Positions 1-7,951 are shown, counted from the first letter of the stretch. The stretch is DNA of 64,000 nt from Elizabethkingia sp. YR214 (GCF_003058195.1 NZ_QBUH01000003.1:434001-498000), one strand, 5' to 3'. Numbers and translations are program-made. The notes: a model not told the origin generated them from the sequence alone.

Positions 1-91
1 GAGTAATTTCGTTCCGAATGGAAGGGTAAGATATTTTTAAATATTCTGTAGCTATTTTCTTATTGATCGTTTGCATTTTGTCGTTCATCAT
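1..91 (-). CDS. Hypothetical protein, N-terminal fragment (cut by window edge)
   Basis: An open frame enters from the left edge with two adjacent ATG codons at its start (positions 91 and 88) and no stop in the 30 codons seen. The visible part is hydrophilic and lysine-rich and contains the stretch KKIATEYLKISYPSIRNEIT. I do not recognise the family. It is on the same strand as the two small genes to its right and may be the end of a short operon. The call rests only on an uninterrupted frame and a plausible start, so it could be chance. Confidence 0.4.
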   Translation of the reverse strand, partial: MMNDKMQTINKKIATEYLKISYPSIRNEIT

Positions 92-141
92 AATCTTTAA
101 GTTTTTAAAGCAATTTAAGTGTCGCGAAAATTATGCCATCA

Positions 142-273
142 TTAAATATAGGCAGCAAAGGCAAAAATGCCTACAATTGCAGCAACATGTACTGCCAGAA
201 TTTCAATATTGTGTCTGGTGTTAGAAGATTTCCATTCTTCTATGTCAAATTTTCTTCTTGTCTTTCTTTTCAT
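142..273 (-). CDS. Small single-pass membrane protein, 43 aa
   Basis: A 43-codon frame starts with ATG at 273 and ends with TAA at 142. The N-terminal half is strongly basic (begins MKRKTRRKFDIEEW). The C-terminal half, about residues 23-43, is a hydrophobic segment rich in Ala, Val and Ile that ends almost at the stop codon. The layout is that of a tail-anchored small membrane protein with a positive cytoplasmic N-terminus. I do not know the family. It lies between two other minus-strand genes. Its clean composition and orientation make it a likely real small gene. Confidence 0.5.
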   Translation of the reverse strand: MKRKTRRKFDIEEWKSSNTRHNIEILAVHVAAIVGIFAFAAYI

Positions 274-339
274 AATTCTAGATGTTAGTGATAGTAGTTA
301 AACGCCGATGTCAATCATAATATTTGTTAAAGAATAAAA

Positions 340-687
340 TTACATTCCCGGTTTGTAAATCTGCCGGAAGTATATCTTTTGCAAATCCGGAGAAATATTG
401 CAAAAAATTACCCTTCTGTATTCTTTGTTACAGGAAGCTGTTAAATAATCCAGAGAATAAATAAAAATATTTTCTACAGCATTTTTTAGTGCGATATCTC
501 CTTTTTTGTAAATATGATCCATCTTCTCCAGGCTCCTGAATAAAAGTCGATTTTCATTTTTACGAATCATCTCCCTTATTCTGTCTGTGAATATCTGAAT
601 AATACCAGAAGTGTTCTGATCGGAGAGTTCATTTTTTATTTCCGGAATAATGGCTGTGATTTCCTGTGTTGCTTCTAAATGATTCAT
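340..687 (-). CDS. Conserved small cytoplasmic protein of unknown function (DUF7674-like?)
   Basis: A 115-residue helical soluble protein with no signal peptide or membrane segment. The frame is open upstream to a TTG at 759. I prefer the ATG at 687 because that TTG lies in a -7-like box (CAGATTTG) that would place transcription start downstream of it. The C-terminal half has a pattern of a charged helix, then GDIALKNAVENIF, then a final LQKIYFRQIY. This resembles, from memory, short Bacteroidota proteins of the DUF7674 type, but I am not certain. No catalytic motif is visible. It is divergent from the nucleoid-associated protein gene at 937. Confidence 0.6.
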   Translation of the reverse strand: MNHLEATQEITAIIPEIKNELSDQNTSGIIQIFTDRIREMIRKNENRLLFRSLEKMDHIYKKGDIALKNAVENIFIYSLDYLTASCNKEYRRVIFCNISPDLQKIYFRQIYKPGM

Positions 688-806
688 TTTTTTTGAATTT
701 TGAACGAGATATGCCAAATAATGTTCCTTTAGAATTGGTTTTATTGCAATTGGCTGCAAATCTGTTTATTAAACTTATTTTGGTTGGTTTTTAATAGATT
801 AAATCC

Positions 807-840
807 CTCTCAGTCTGATAGGTTTTTATCAAAACGAGAG
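807..840. other. Dyad/hairpin in a divergent intergenic region
   Basis: Nested inverted repeat: outer arms CTCTC (807-811) and GAGAG (836-840), inner arms TGATA (816-820) and TATCA (827-831). It lies between divergent genes, so it could be an operator or the 5' leader of one of them. It has no T-tract and does not look like a terminator. No function is assigned. Confidence 0.3.
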
Positions 841-907
841 CGCAAATAAATTAAATTTTGCTGCTAATTTTTACTAACAATTAGGTTTAATGAAAGTTGA
901 GAATGAA

Positions 908-915
908 TATCTTTG
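908..915 (+). promoter_or_regulatory. -7 promoter box TATCTTTG before the nucleoid protein gene
   Basis: TATCTTTG matches the Bacteroidota -7 consensus TAnnTTTG. It is 21 bases upstream of the ATG at 937. The last bases of the box form a TTG in frame with the gene, which is why the TTG is rejected as a start. The -33 element is weak (a TTTA about 18 bases upstream). Confidence 0.6.
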
Positions 916-936
916 CATCTCTCAAAAAATAAAAAT

Positions 937-1974
937 ATGAACGAAGATAATATCCGCAGACTGGAACATATTTCTGTACATTATGTACGCAATAAAATGA
1001 ATGGTGAAGGGATGGTTCTGTCAGAAAGTGAACTGGAACTGGAACCTGACATGACAATTTTGCTGAAAGACTTTTTTCTTACGCCATTTAAGTCGGATGT
1101 ATATTACCAATTTTACGATGAAGATGCACTTGAGAATAATGCGGTATTTTCAATAGCTGGTAAAATCTTCGAAAAACCGGAGTTTTGCCATGAGGAATCC
1201 AAAAACCTGGCAGAACATCTTCATAATAAAACCCTGCATAGTAATATTAAAGATGGTGAGTTTTATGTAACTTATTTCAGAGACTATGTTGTAGAAGGTA
1301 AAATTGTAGATGCTATTGGTCTGTTTAAAACAGAAAATAAAGAAACTTTCCTAAAAGTACTTCCCGAAGATGAAGGTTTCCAGATTCAGAAAGATCAGGG
1401 GATTAATCTGAGAAAACTGGATAAAGGCTGTCTTATTTTCAATACCGAGCAAGAAGATGGCTATATGGTTTCTGTAATCGATACGACCAAGGCCGGAGTA
1501 GAAGCCCGTTATTGGGTAGACGATTTTTTACAGCTTCAGCAGCGTAAAGATGAGTATTTCAATACCGAGCATACATTGTCTATGTACAAAAGCTATGTTA
1601 CAGAACAATTACCACAGGAATATGAGGTAAGCAGAGTAGATCAGGCCGATTATCTGAATAAATCAATCAACTTCTTTAAAGATAAAGAAGAATTCGAGAT
1701 TGAAGAATTTAAAAAGCAGGTTTTGGTGCACCCGGAAGTTATTGAAAGTTTCGACGAATATAAAAAGCAGTTCGAAGAAGAAAGAGATATTAAACTGGAA
1801 GATAGCTTTACAATTGCTACAGGTGCTGTAAAAAAGCAGCAAAGACACTTTAAAAGTGTTATAAAGCTTGATAAGAATTTCCATATCTATGTTCATGGCG
1901 ATCGTCAGAAGCTGGAAACGGGGGAGGATGATAAAGGAAAATATTACCGTCTGTATTTCGAAGAGGAACAATAA
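937..1974 (+). CDS. Nucleoid-associated protein, YejK/NdpA (NA37) family
   Basis: A soluble 345-residue protein rich in acidic and charged residues, of the size of the NA37/YejK family (E. coli YejK is about 335 aa). Visible family-like features are an N-terminal region with HISVHYVRNK, a central beta-rich region ending in a KAGVEARYWVDDFL segment, and a charged helical C-terminal half. In the family the protein binds DNA and is a nucleoid component; its exact role in Bacteroidota is not established. I start it at ATG 937, just after the promoter box at 908-915. A strong terminator follows at 2049, so it is a single-gene unit. Confidence 0.8.
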   Translation: MNEDNIRRLEHISVHYVRNKMNGEGMVLSESELELEPDMTILLKDFFLTPFKSDVYYQFYDEDALENNAVFSIAGKIFEKPEFCHEESKNLAEHLHNKTLHSNIKDGEFYVTYFRDYVVEGKIVDAIGLFKTENKETFLKVLPEDEGFQIQKDQGINLRKLDKGCLIFNTEQEDGYMVSVIDTTKAGVEARYWVDDFLQLQQRKDEYFNTEHTLSMYKSYVTEQLPQEYEVSRVDQADYLNKSINFFKDKEEFEIEEFKKQVLVHPEVIESFDEYKKQFEEERDIKLEDSFTIATGAVKKQQRHFKSVIKLDKNFHIYVHGDRQKLETGEDDKGKYYRLYFEEEQ

Positions 1975-2048
1975 TCGGGAGATACCTGTTTTTGTGTTTA
2001 GAAAAAGTTATCCACATTCATTTCTCTGTTGTGGATTATCAAATAATA

Positions 2049-2079
2049 AAAATGACCGGATATTTTTCGGTCATTTTTT
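2049..2079 (+). terminator. Rho-independent terminator (bidirectional in form)
   Basis: Perfect 10-base arms AAAATGACCG (2049-2058) and CGGTCATTTT (2068-2077) with a 9-base loop, followed by further T residues. It ends the transcript of the nucleoid protein gene upstream of the mdh promoter. Confidence 0.85.
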
Positions 2080-2127
2080 ATGTCCTTTCCGAAAGTGTTT
2101 TTGTGAGTAAATCAGGTCCGAATTCTT

Positions 2128-2156
2128 TTTGTTCATCAGATAATTTATTATATTTG
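2128..2156 (+). promoter_or_regulatory. Promoter of mdh (TTTG-N17-TATATTTG)
   Basis: A -33 TTTG at 2128-2131, a 17-base spacer and the -7 box TATATTTG at 2149-2156 make a near-perfect Bacteroidota housekeeping promoter. It gives a leader of about 20 bases before the ATG at 2181 and rules out longer upstream starts in the same frame. Confidence 0.75.
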
Positions 2157-2180
2157 GTAGAATCATTAAAATACAAAAAT

Positions 2181-3107
2181 ATGAAAGTAACCGTAGTTGG
2201 AGCAGGAGCTGTTGGAGCAAGCTGTGCAGAATATATAGCCATGAAAAATTTTGCTGCCGAAGTTGTTTTGGTAGACATCAAAGAGGGATTTGCAGAAGGG
2301 AAAGCTATGGACCTTATGCAGACAGCTTCCTTAAATGGTTTTGATACCAAGATTACAGGAACAACAAACGATTATACAAAAACAGCAGGTTCTAAAGTAG
2401 CTGTTATCACTTCAGGAATTCCAAGAAAGCCGGGAATGACCCGTGAAGAGCTTATTGGGATCAATGCAGGTATTGTAAAAGAAGTTGCACAAAATATATT
2501 AAAACATTCACCAGAAGCTATTATCATTGTAGTAAGTAATCCTATGGATACAATGGCATATCTGGTACATAAAGTAACCGGTCTGCCAAAAAACAGAATT
2601 ATTGGTATGGGGGGAGCGCTGGACAGCGCCCGTTTTAAATACAGATTGGCAGAAGCTTTGGAATGCCCGATTTCGGATGTAGACGGAATGGTTATCGCTG
2701 CACATAGCGATACAGGAATGCTTCCTTTAACGCGTATGGCTACAAGAAACGGAGTTCCGGTAACAGCATTTCTGAATGAAGAAAAGATTCAGTATGTAAC
2801 TGAAGAAACAAAAGTTGGGGGTGCTACCCTGACTAAATTGTTAGGAACTTCTGCATGGTATGCTCCGGGAGCAGCGGTATCGGTAATGGTACAATCAATC
2901 TTGAATGATCAGAAAAAGATGATCCCATGCTCTGTTCTTTTAGAAGGAGAATATGGACAGCAGGATATCTGCCTGGGCGTTCCGTGTATTATTGGTAAAG
3001 ACGGAATCGAAAGTATTGTAGCTTTGGATCTGAATGATGCTGAGAAAGAAAAATTCCAGACTGCCGCCGCTGCAGTAAGAGATGTAAACGGCGATCTGAA
3101 ACTGTAA
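2181..3107 (+). CDS. mdh: Malate dehydrogenase
   Basis: A 308-residue NAD-dependent malate dehydrogenase of the LDH-like type, which interconverts malate and oxaloacetate in the TCA cycle. The Rossmann loop is VGAGAVGASCAEY at residues 5-17, followed by an Asp (LVDI, about residue 34) that selects NAD. The substrate-binding stretch GIPRKPGMTREE, then VVSNPMD, and the catalytic His in IAAHSDTGMLPL are all present. The frame is open further upstream, but ATG 2181 is chosen because the Rossmann fold starts at once and the promoter box at 2149-2156 lies just before it. Strong terminators flank it on both sides, so it is monocistronic. Its NADH would feed complex I, encoded later in the window. 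Confidence 0.97.
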   Translation: MKVTVVGAGAVGASCAEYIAMKNFAAEVVLVDIKEGFAEGKAMDLMQTASLNGFDTKITGTTNDYTKTAGSKVAVITSGIPRKPGMTREELIGINAGIVKEVAQNILKHSPEAIIIVVSNPMDTMAYLVHKVTGLPKNRIIGMGGALDSARFKYRLAEALECPISDVDGMVIAAHSDTGMLPLTRMATRNGVPVTAFLNEEKIQYVTEETKVGGATLTKLLGTSAWYAPGAAVSVMVQSILNDQKKMIPCSVLLEGEYGQQDICLGVPCIIGKDGIESIVALDLNDAEKEKFQTAAAAVRDVNGDLKL

Positions 3108-3125
3108 CACAGTATATTATAAATG

Positions 3126-3155
3126 AAAAAAGCAACCCGGAAGGGTTGCTTTTTT
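3126..3155. terminator. Bidirectional terminator between mdh and the sigma-operon OMP gene
   Basis: Arms AAAAAAGCAACCC (3126-3138) and GGGTTGCTTTTTT (3143-3155) are perfectly complementary with a GGAA loop. The A-run and T-run serve both strands, ending mdh (+) and the operon that finishes at 3195 (-). Confidence 0.9.
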
Positions 3156-3194
3156 GTTAGTTGAAATAATATAAGTTAATATGAATGTTGGTAT

Positions 3195-4244
3195 CTATAT
3201 GTCAAATAGAATGCCAAACTGAATCATTTTATCGTTCTTGAAAGTCTGATCCTTGAAGTAGTTGCTAAAGTCCTTTTTAATAAAGAAATTGAACTTGTTA
3301 TAGGAAATATAAAATTGTGCACCGTATACAAAAGGATTCACATTGAACTCCTCGCGGTGGCGGTATTTTACATCATCACCTTTTACAATATTATTGGTAG
3401 ACATCTGGATGCCGCCATATAGTCCTGCACCTACCTTGAATCCTTTGAAGTAGCTGCGGTATCTTACATCCTCACCTGCATTTTTAAGCGGAGAAAAATT
3501 ATATTGTAAACCAATCGGAACCATAATGTATCCGGTTCTTAATTTACTTTTTTGAAGATCCCGGTTACTTTGTGCTATAATAATATTATTGTTGGCATCT
3601 TTTGCAAAGAATTTATCATTTTCAAGACGCAATGTCCTCCATGAAAATCCTAATCCTGATATAAGCCCCCACGGGCTGGTCATGCTAAATTGTCTGTTGT
3701 ATTTTATACCAAATTCAAAATTGTTGGAAAAGGTTTTATTATTATCGAGATCGTTATTAGGAAGATTGTTAGTAAGTCCCATTACACCAAAAGAAGCATA
3801 CAAAGTCAGGCTTCGCTCGGCACGGAACTTATACATAAGTTTCTGATGGAGATCCTTTACGCTTGTAGCATCAGTATTCAGTAAAGAATATTTTACCTGC
3901 TTCTGAATGATCTCGTCTACATTAAAGCCTAAATCATTGATGCGTTTATCAATCTTCTCGGAATACGAATCGGCAATTTTGGCTTTCTGTTCAGCAATTT
4001 CCTGATTGGATAAGCCATTTTTTTCAGCTTCCAGTGTCACCTTTTTTATCTCATTCTCCATTTTCACTTTTTCTTCCTGGATAATGGTATTGATCTGTCG
4101 GGCGTATTGCTCTATATTTTCCTTTACAATAGGGCTTACCGAAGTATCTTCTTTAGAAGGTAAATTCAGCTTAAAAGTTTTTTGTGCGAAATAAGAATTG
4201 GAAAAAAGGCACAATACTCCTGCTATAATAATTTTCTTTATCAT
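3195..4244 (-). CDS. Outer membrane beta-barrel protein with periplasmic coiled-coil, ECF-sigma operon
   Basis: A 349-residue exported protein. The signal peptide ends ...SYFAQ, consistent with cleavage before Gln. Residues about 30-110 are highly charged and heptad-like, rich in Glu and Lys, and are probably a periplasmic coiled coil. From about residue 145 to the end there are alternating amphipathic strands with aromatic ends, as in the small PorT/OmpA-like barrels common in Bacteroidota; the protein ends in a short strand, IQFGILFDI. It is the third gene of the unit sigma (4867-5424), TM protein (4272-4880), barrel, with a 27-base gap. The context suggests an envelope-stress or structural target of that sigma factor. 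No enzymatic motif is seen. Confidence 0.75.
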   Translation of the reverse strand: MIKKIIIAGVLCLFSNSYFAQKTFKLNLPSKEDTSVSPIVKENIEQYARQINTIIQEEKVKMENEIKKVTLEAEKNGLSNQEIAEQKAKIADSYSEKIDKRINDLGFNVDEIIQKQVKYSLLNTDATSVKDLHQKLMYKFRAERSLTLYASFGVMGLTNNLPNNDLDNNKTFSNNFEFGIKYNRQFSMTSPWGLISGLGFSWRTLRLENDKFFAKDANNNIIIAQSNRDLQKSKLRTGYIMVPIGLQYNFSPLKNAGEDVRYRSYFKGFKVGAGLYGGIQMSTNNIVKGDDVKYRHREEFNVNPFVYGAQFYISYNKFNFFIKKDFSNYFKDQTFKNDKMIQFGILFDI

Positions 4245-4271
4245 AATTTTTCTTTTTTATAAAATGTGGGC

Positions 4272-4880
4272 TTATCTGTGGATTTCGACAGATGCTACAT
4301 TCGATCCGTCTTTTGTCTTTTCTATAGCTTCTCTGTTTTCCACAGAGAACAAAAGAATTTTAGGATCTACATATTTTTTCTTTTTTGCTGTCTGTTCCTT
4401 GGTATCATCAGTCTTTACAAGCTGATTTTGAGGTGCAGGAATGTCTGTATCAATTTTTTCAGTACGTGTAATAAGAGTTTTAGGCAGGGGCTCCTGTTTT
4501 GGTGTTTTCTGAATTTTAGCCGGAGGTATTTGCTGCTGAGCCAGATTTTTTACAGGACTTTCTGTTCTAAGTACGGAGTCTGTTTTTATACTGGTTTCAG
4601 GTATACTTATTTCTTTAGGCTCTGAACTATCTACAGGTTGAGTCTGCTTTGCAATAATTGGAGTGCTGTTTTGTTTATCATTTTTGAAAATGAGAATGCC
4701 TGCAATACTGCATAACAAGATAACAGAAGCCGCAGCCAACCATATAACAGTATTGTTTTTGCGCTTTTTGGGAGCTTCTTCCAGATCTAACCGGATATCA
4801 GCCCAAAGATTTCTGGATGGAGTTATTTCTCTTTCCTCCAGCTGATTCTTTATATAGTTGTCCAGTTTATCGGATTTCAT
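4272..4880 (-). CDS. Putative anti-sigma factor, single-pass membrane protein
   Basis: A 202-residue protein with a cytoplasmic N-terminal region of about 43 residues (NLWADIRLDLEE), one membrane helix at about residues 44-65, and a long low-complexity periplasmic part rich in Pro, Lys, Thr and Gln. Its start overlaps the end of the ECF sigma gene by 14 bases, which implies translational coupling. The topology and position fit a membrane anti-sigma factor, but no zinc-binding HxxxCxxC (ZAS) motif is present, so recognition would have to be of another type. The N-terminal segment is typical of proteins placed after ECF sigma genes in Flavobacteriia. The anti-sigma role is inferred. Confidence 0.65.
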   Translation of the reverse strand: MKSDKLDNYIKNQLEEREITPSRNLWADIRLDLEEAPKKRKNNTVIWLAAASVILLCSIAGILIFKNDKQNSTPIIAKQTQPVDSSEPKEISIPETSIKTDSVLRTESPVKNLAQQQIPPAKIQKTPKQEPLPKTLITRTEKIDTDIPAPQNQLVKTDDTKEQTAKKKKYVDPKILLFSVENREAIEKTKDGSNVASVEIHR

Positions 4881-5424
4881 TTCTAATTAATTTTTGTTGT
4901 ATAAATATTTCTTTCAGTTTTGCTTTCGCACGGAAAAGCTGTGTTTTGCTCGTCGATACAGATATGTTTAGCATTTCTGCGATCTCCTGATGTGGATAAC
5001 TTTCCAGAACATAGAGATTAAAAACAAGCCTGTAATTTTCAGGTAACTGATCTAATAGTTCCTGTACATTGAAATCCTCGTAGATATTAACTTCTTCATG
5101 ATCTTCTGCTGCATCGGCTATCTGGTTTTCGTCCAGATAAAAAATTGTTTTTTGTGATTTTAAAAAGCTTAGACATTCATTTACGACAATACGTCGTGCC
5201 CAGGCGTTTATGCTGCCATCGTTCCGGAAGCTTTCAATATTTTTAAAAATCTTGTAAAAAGCTTTTATCAGACAATCTTCGGCATGGTATATATCCCTTA
5301 TATAGGTACGGCTTACACTCAGCAGCTTTGACGACTGCTCTTCGTAAAACCTTCGTTGCGCTACCGGATCGTGCTTTTTTAGCAGCGTTACGAGGTTATC
5401 TTTATGTTTAGATAATATTCTCAC
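4867..5424 (-). CDS. ECF-type RNA polymerase sigma factor
   Basis: An ECF sigma factor of about 185 residues with only regions 2 and 4. Region 2 includes DIYHAEDCLIKAFYKIF and the -10-binding NAWARRIVVNECLSFLK. Region 4 includes LPENYRLVFNLYVLE and the helix-turn-helix HQEIAEMLNISVSTSKTQLF. Start codons are ambiguous: a GTG at 5424 (chosen) or an in-frame TTG at 5445. A box resembling the -7 element (TAGTCTTG) overlaps the TTG, favouring the GTG. It heads a three-gene operon with the putative anti-sigma factor and an outer-membrane protein, a common arrangement for envelope-responsive regulation in Bacteroidota. A 3' overlap of 14 bases couples it to the next gene. Confidence 0.88.
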   Translation of the reverse strand: MRILSKHKDNLVTLLKKHDPVAQRRFYEEQSSKLLSVSRTYIRDIYHAEDCLIKAFYKIFKNIESFRNDGSINAWARRIVVNECLSFLKSQKTIFYLDENQIADAAEDHEEVNIYEDFNVQELLDQLPENYRLVFNLYVLESYPHQEIAEMLNISVSTSKTQLFRAKAKLKEIFIQQKLIRNEIR

Positions 5425-5647
5425 GGAAATGTTTTCTGTTAACAAGACTACAAAAAAACGAAAAGGTTACACTCTTCGATTATTTTTTTTGAAAAAATAT
5501 GAAAAAGTTATTAATCAGCATTTTAAAGTGAGATAAAAAGGGGATGGTGATATTTTGTTTTATTATTTATAAAATAAGATCATAAATAATAAGAATTTTA
5601 TTTTTCCCGGTGAAGCCGGAAGCTAAATAAAAATGGATAAAAAAATA

Positions 5648-5680
5648 AAAAAGCAACACTGCCGAAGCAAGTTGCTTTTT
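5648..5680. terminator. Orphan bidirectional terminator-like hairpin
   Basis: Arms AAAAAGCAAC (5648-5657) and GTTGCTTTTT (5671-5680) with a 13-base loop, giving a U-tract on both strands. No gene ends at it. Confidence 0.6.
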
Positions 5681-5851
5681 TACTAGTTAAAAAAATCTGT
5701 TAATATGAAGTATTTTATAATTCGCAAATAAGATGCCAAAAAATAAAAAATTAACAATTTTTAAGTAAGATTTATTTCATGTTATGAAAGCTTAACAAAA
5801 TCAAAAATTTGTAAGGCTTTGTTTAACAAAATGTTTGGATAGATATTCAAC

Positions 5852-5879
5852 AAAAAAGCCCCGGAATTTCCGGGGCATT
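5852..5879 (-). terminator. Terminator of the YceI-family gene
   Basis: GC-rich arms GCCCCGGAA (5858-5866) and TTCCGGGGC (5868-5876) flanked by an A-run at 5852-5857 that becomes the U-tract on the minus strand. It sits 19 bases after the stop codon of the gene at 5898. Confidence 0.85.
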
Positions 5880-5897
5880 ATGAACAAAAATTTATTT

Positions 5898-6467
5898 TTA
5901 TTGCTTTACTTCAAAGTCAGCTTTTATTCTTACAATGTCACTTAACATTGCATCCGGGAATTTTCCGCCGATTCCAAAGTCAGATCTTTTCACATCTCCA
6001 TATACTTGTAGGCCTTTTGTTACTTTGCCAGTCTTTTTGTCTGTAAGTTCACCACGGTATACCATCGTCATGGTTACAGGCTTTGTTACACCATGCATAG
6101 TAAGGTTTCCTTTAAGAGTATAAGTATTAGTCTTATCTGCTTTTAGAGAAGTACTATTAAAGGTAATTTTGTCAAACTGAGCTGCATCGAAAAAGTCAGG
6201 ACTTTTTAAATGATTATCGCGAGCATCAACATTGGTGTCAATAGAATTAACATCTACGCTGAAATTTACTTTGGCATCGCTAAAGTCTTTAGCTTGTGAT
6301 GCAACAGCCAAGTCGAAATTTTTGAATATTCCGGATACATCTGAAATTCCCATGTGTACTACAGTAAATGCCACATGTGAATGTGCAGGATCAGCTTTCC
6401 ATGCAGTTTGAGCAAAAATGAATGTACTAGCTATAAAAAAACTAAGAATTGAAAATAACTTTTTCAT
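5898..6467 (-). CDS. YceI-family secreted lipid-binding-fold protein
   Basis: A 189-residue exported protein of the YceI family, which forms a lipocalin-like barrel that binds isoprenoid-like molecules in characterised members. The signal peptide ends STFIFAQ. The mature protein begins with the typical WKADPAHSHVAFTVVHMGIS, followed by the GIFKNFD region. The conserved VDARDNHLKSPDFFDA and the GNLTMHGVTKPVT motif are both present, and the protein ends with a DFGIGGKFPDAMLSD segment typical of the family. The length is normal for the family. It is monocistronic, with its own terminator at 5852-5879. The ligand and physiological role are not known from sequence. Confidence 0.92.
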   Translation of the reverse strand: MKKLFSILSFFIASTFIFAQTAWKADPAHSHVAFTVVHMGISDVSGIFKNFDLAVASQAKDFSDAKVNFSVDVNSIDTNVDARDNHLKSPDFFDAAQFDKITFNSTSLKADKTNTYTLKGNLTMHGVTKPVTMTMVYRGELTDKKTGKVTKGLQVYGDVKRSDFGIGGKFPDAMLSDIVRIKADFEVKQ

Positions 6468-6562
6468 ATTTATTGGTTTAAATTGATGTCTGCGAAGTTA
6501 CATGATCATTAAAAGCCAGACATAGACATATGATAAGAAATGCTTCTTATAAATTTATAAGT

Positions 6563-7924
6563 CTATGAAATTGCAGTTTCATAAGCCTGCCATCCTCTTG
6601 TTCTGTAGGTTAGTGCAGCTTGCTCTACATCGTCAGCTTTATAAATACCTCGACCTACAATAATGAAATCGGTATGCAGATTTTTGAATACATGCTCTGG
6701 TGTGTTGTATTGCTGCCCTTTGCTGTCTCCTTCAGCAGAGATATTAACACCAGGAGTAAACAATAACAGATCATCCTGAATCTGGTTTTGTGCTACGCAA
6801 CCCATAACGTTTGGCTCGTTGATAATAATCTTCATGGCCTCTTCACGGTAATGAGCATCGGTAAGTGTTCCTTGAGAGGACATTCCCAAAATTGTGATAA
6901 TTCCGGCATTGTGGAAACCTTCTAATGCTTTGCTGCCTCCGATGGCATGAGCCGTAACCATATCTGCCCAATTTGCGATCTTGTATACACCATGTGAAAA
7001 CTGTAATTCCTGAGTGTTTCCTATATCTCCGAACTTACGGTCTTCCATTAGTAAGAAATTGTGTTTTGCTGCAATATCTTTTAGAGGAATAATCGTTTTA
7101 TCATAATCGAAGTCAGAAATAATATCGATATGTGTTTTTAATGCAGCAATATGTGGCCCTGCAACTTCAGCAAAGTCCAAAAGTTCCTGTGTTGTAATAA
7201 CATCTGCAGAAGCAATAAGGTTACTGCGTTTTTGCATTGCTATTTCTAATAATTTTGTTGCTACAGGGTGGTCAATATTTTTAAGCTTCTCCTCGTAACG
7301 AACTTTTTTCTTTTCTTCGAAAGTGACAGTATTTCCGTTTAAGAAATCATTGATTCTTTCTACTTCATCATCAGTTAGCTGATTTTCTTCCTTAAGGATT
7401 TCAACAACTTCTGAGATTGTGAATAGGGTGTGTACGTTGTAGCCTTTTTCCTGTAACTTTTCGCGTCCTCCCTGTTGTCTGTCTAATACAACTACAATGT
7501 CGGATACATTTAAACCTTCATTTTCTACCTCATCAATAGTTTCTAAAAGAGATTTTCCGGAAGTAATAACATCTTCTACCAAAAGACAGTTCTGTCCTTT
7601 TTGGAAGATACCTTCAATCAGTTTTTTAGTACCATAAGCTTTAGCCTCTTTTCTTTTAATAATTAAAGGGATGTAACTTTCTAATGACATTGCTGTCGCC
7701 ATAGGAAGAGCCGCATAAGGCACACCGCAGATCAGATCAAAATTATCCAAAGGAAGCATTTCCAGAAGATAATTAGAAAGATGCTTTAGGATTTTCGGAT
7801 CGGATGCCAAAGGACGAAGATCTACATAGAATGGGCTTTCAATACCACTTTTCAGGGTGAATCTTCCGAATTTAATAATGCCTAGTTTGTAGGCCTCAAG
7901 AAAAAATGCTCTTTTAGTTTCCAT
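6563..7924 (-). CDS. pyrE-pyrF: Bifunctional orotate phosphoribosyltransferase / OMP decarboxylase (UMP synthase)
   Basis: A single 453-residue protein that carries the last two steps of de novo UMP synthesis. Residues about 1-190 are PyrE-like: FTLKSGIESPFYVDLR and the PRPP-binding loop LLVEDVITSGKSLLE. Residues about 215-453 are PyrF-like: LIASADVITT, then the catalytic DRKFGDIGNT (Asp-x-Lys-x-x-Asp pattern), then TPGVNI and the phosphate-binding IIVGRGIYKADD. The order OPRT then ODC is the one seen in animal and plant UMP synthase. The frame is continuous and the linker (about 190-215) is charged. A -7 promoter box lies just upstream at 7944-7951. The next gene downstream is 95 bases away and separate. 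pyrH and cmk, later in the pathway, lie near 61-62 kb. Confidence 0.95.
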   Translation of the reverse strand: METKRAFFLEAYKLGIIKFGRFTLKSGIESPFYVDLRPLASDPKILKHLSNYLLEMLPLDNFDLICGVPYAALPMATAMSLESYIPLIIKRKEAKAYGTKKLIEGIFQKGQNCLLVEDVITSGKSLLETIDEVENEGLNVSDIVVVLDRQQGGREKLQEKGYNVHTLFTISEVVEILKEENQLTDDEVERINDFLNGNTVTFEEKKKVRYEEKLKNIDHPVATKLLEIAMQKRSNLIASADVITTQELLDFAEVAGPHIAALKTHIDIISDFDYDKTIIPLKDIAAKHNFLLMEDRKFGDIGNTQELQFSHGVYKIANWADMVTAHAIGGSKALEGFHNAGIITILGMSSQGTLTDAHYREEAMKIIINEPNVMGCVAQNQIQDDLLLFTPGVNISAEGDSKGQQYNTPEHVFKNLHTDFIIVGRGIYKADDVEQAALTYRTRGWQAYETAIS

Positions 7925-7943
7925 TTACTTTTTTAGATTTCCG

Positions 7944-7951
7944 CAAAGATA
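7944..7951 (-). promoter_or_regulatory. -7 box TATCTTTG before pyrE-pyrF
   Basis: On the minus strand the bases read TATCTTTG, a full match to TAnnTTTG, 19 bases before the ATG at 7924. I see no clear -33 element. Confidence 0.55.

Larger units (their letters stand above)
5446..5897. other. Gene-free AT-rich region with two terminators
   Basis: About 450 bases between the sigma operon start and the yceI-like gene end, both on the minus strand. It holds the terminator of the upstream gene at 5852-5879 and a second bidirectional terminator-like hairpin at 5648-5680. The rest is A/T-rich without a convincing frame. The second hairpin has no protein gene directly before it on either strand, so a short RNA ending there (from about 5680-5850 on the minus strand, or from 5446 on the plus strand) is possible but not shown. 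Confidence 0.4.

Noticed and set aside
913-936. TTG start at 913 for the nucleoid-associated protein
   Set aside because: The TTG is part of the -7 promoter box TATCTTTG, so it would be upstream of or at the transcription start.
1992-2180. N-terminal extension of malate dehydrogenase by 63 residues
   Set aside because: The extra region covers a terminator and the mdh promoter and does not resemble the family; the Rossmann fold begins at 2181.
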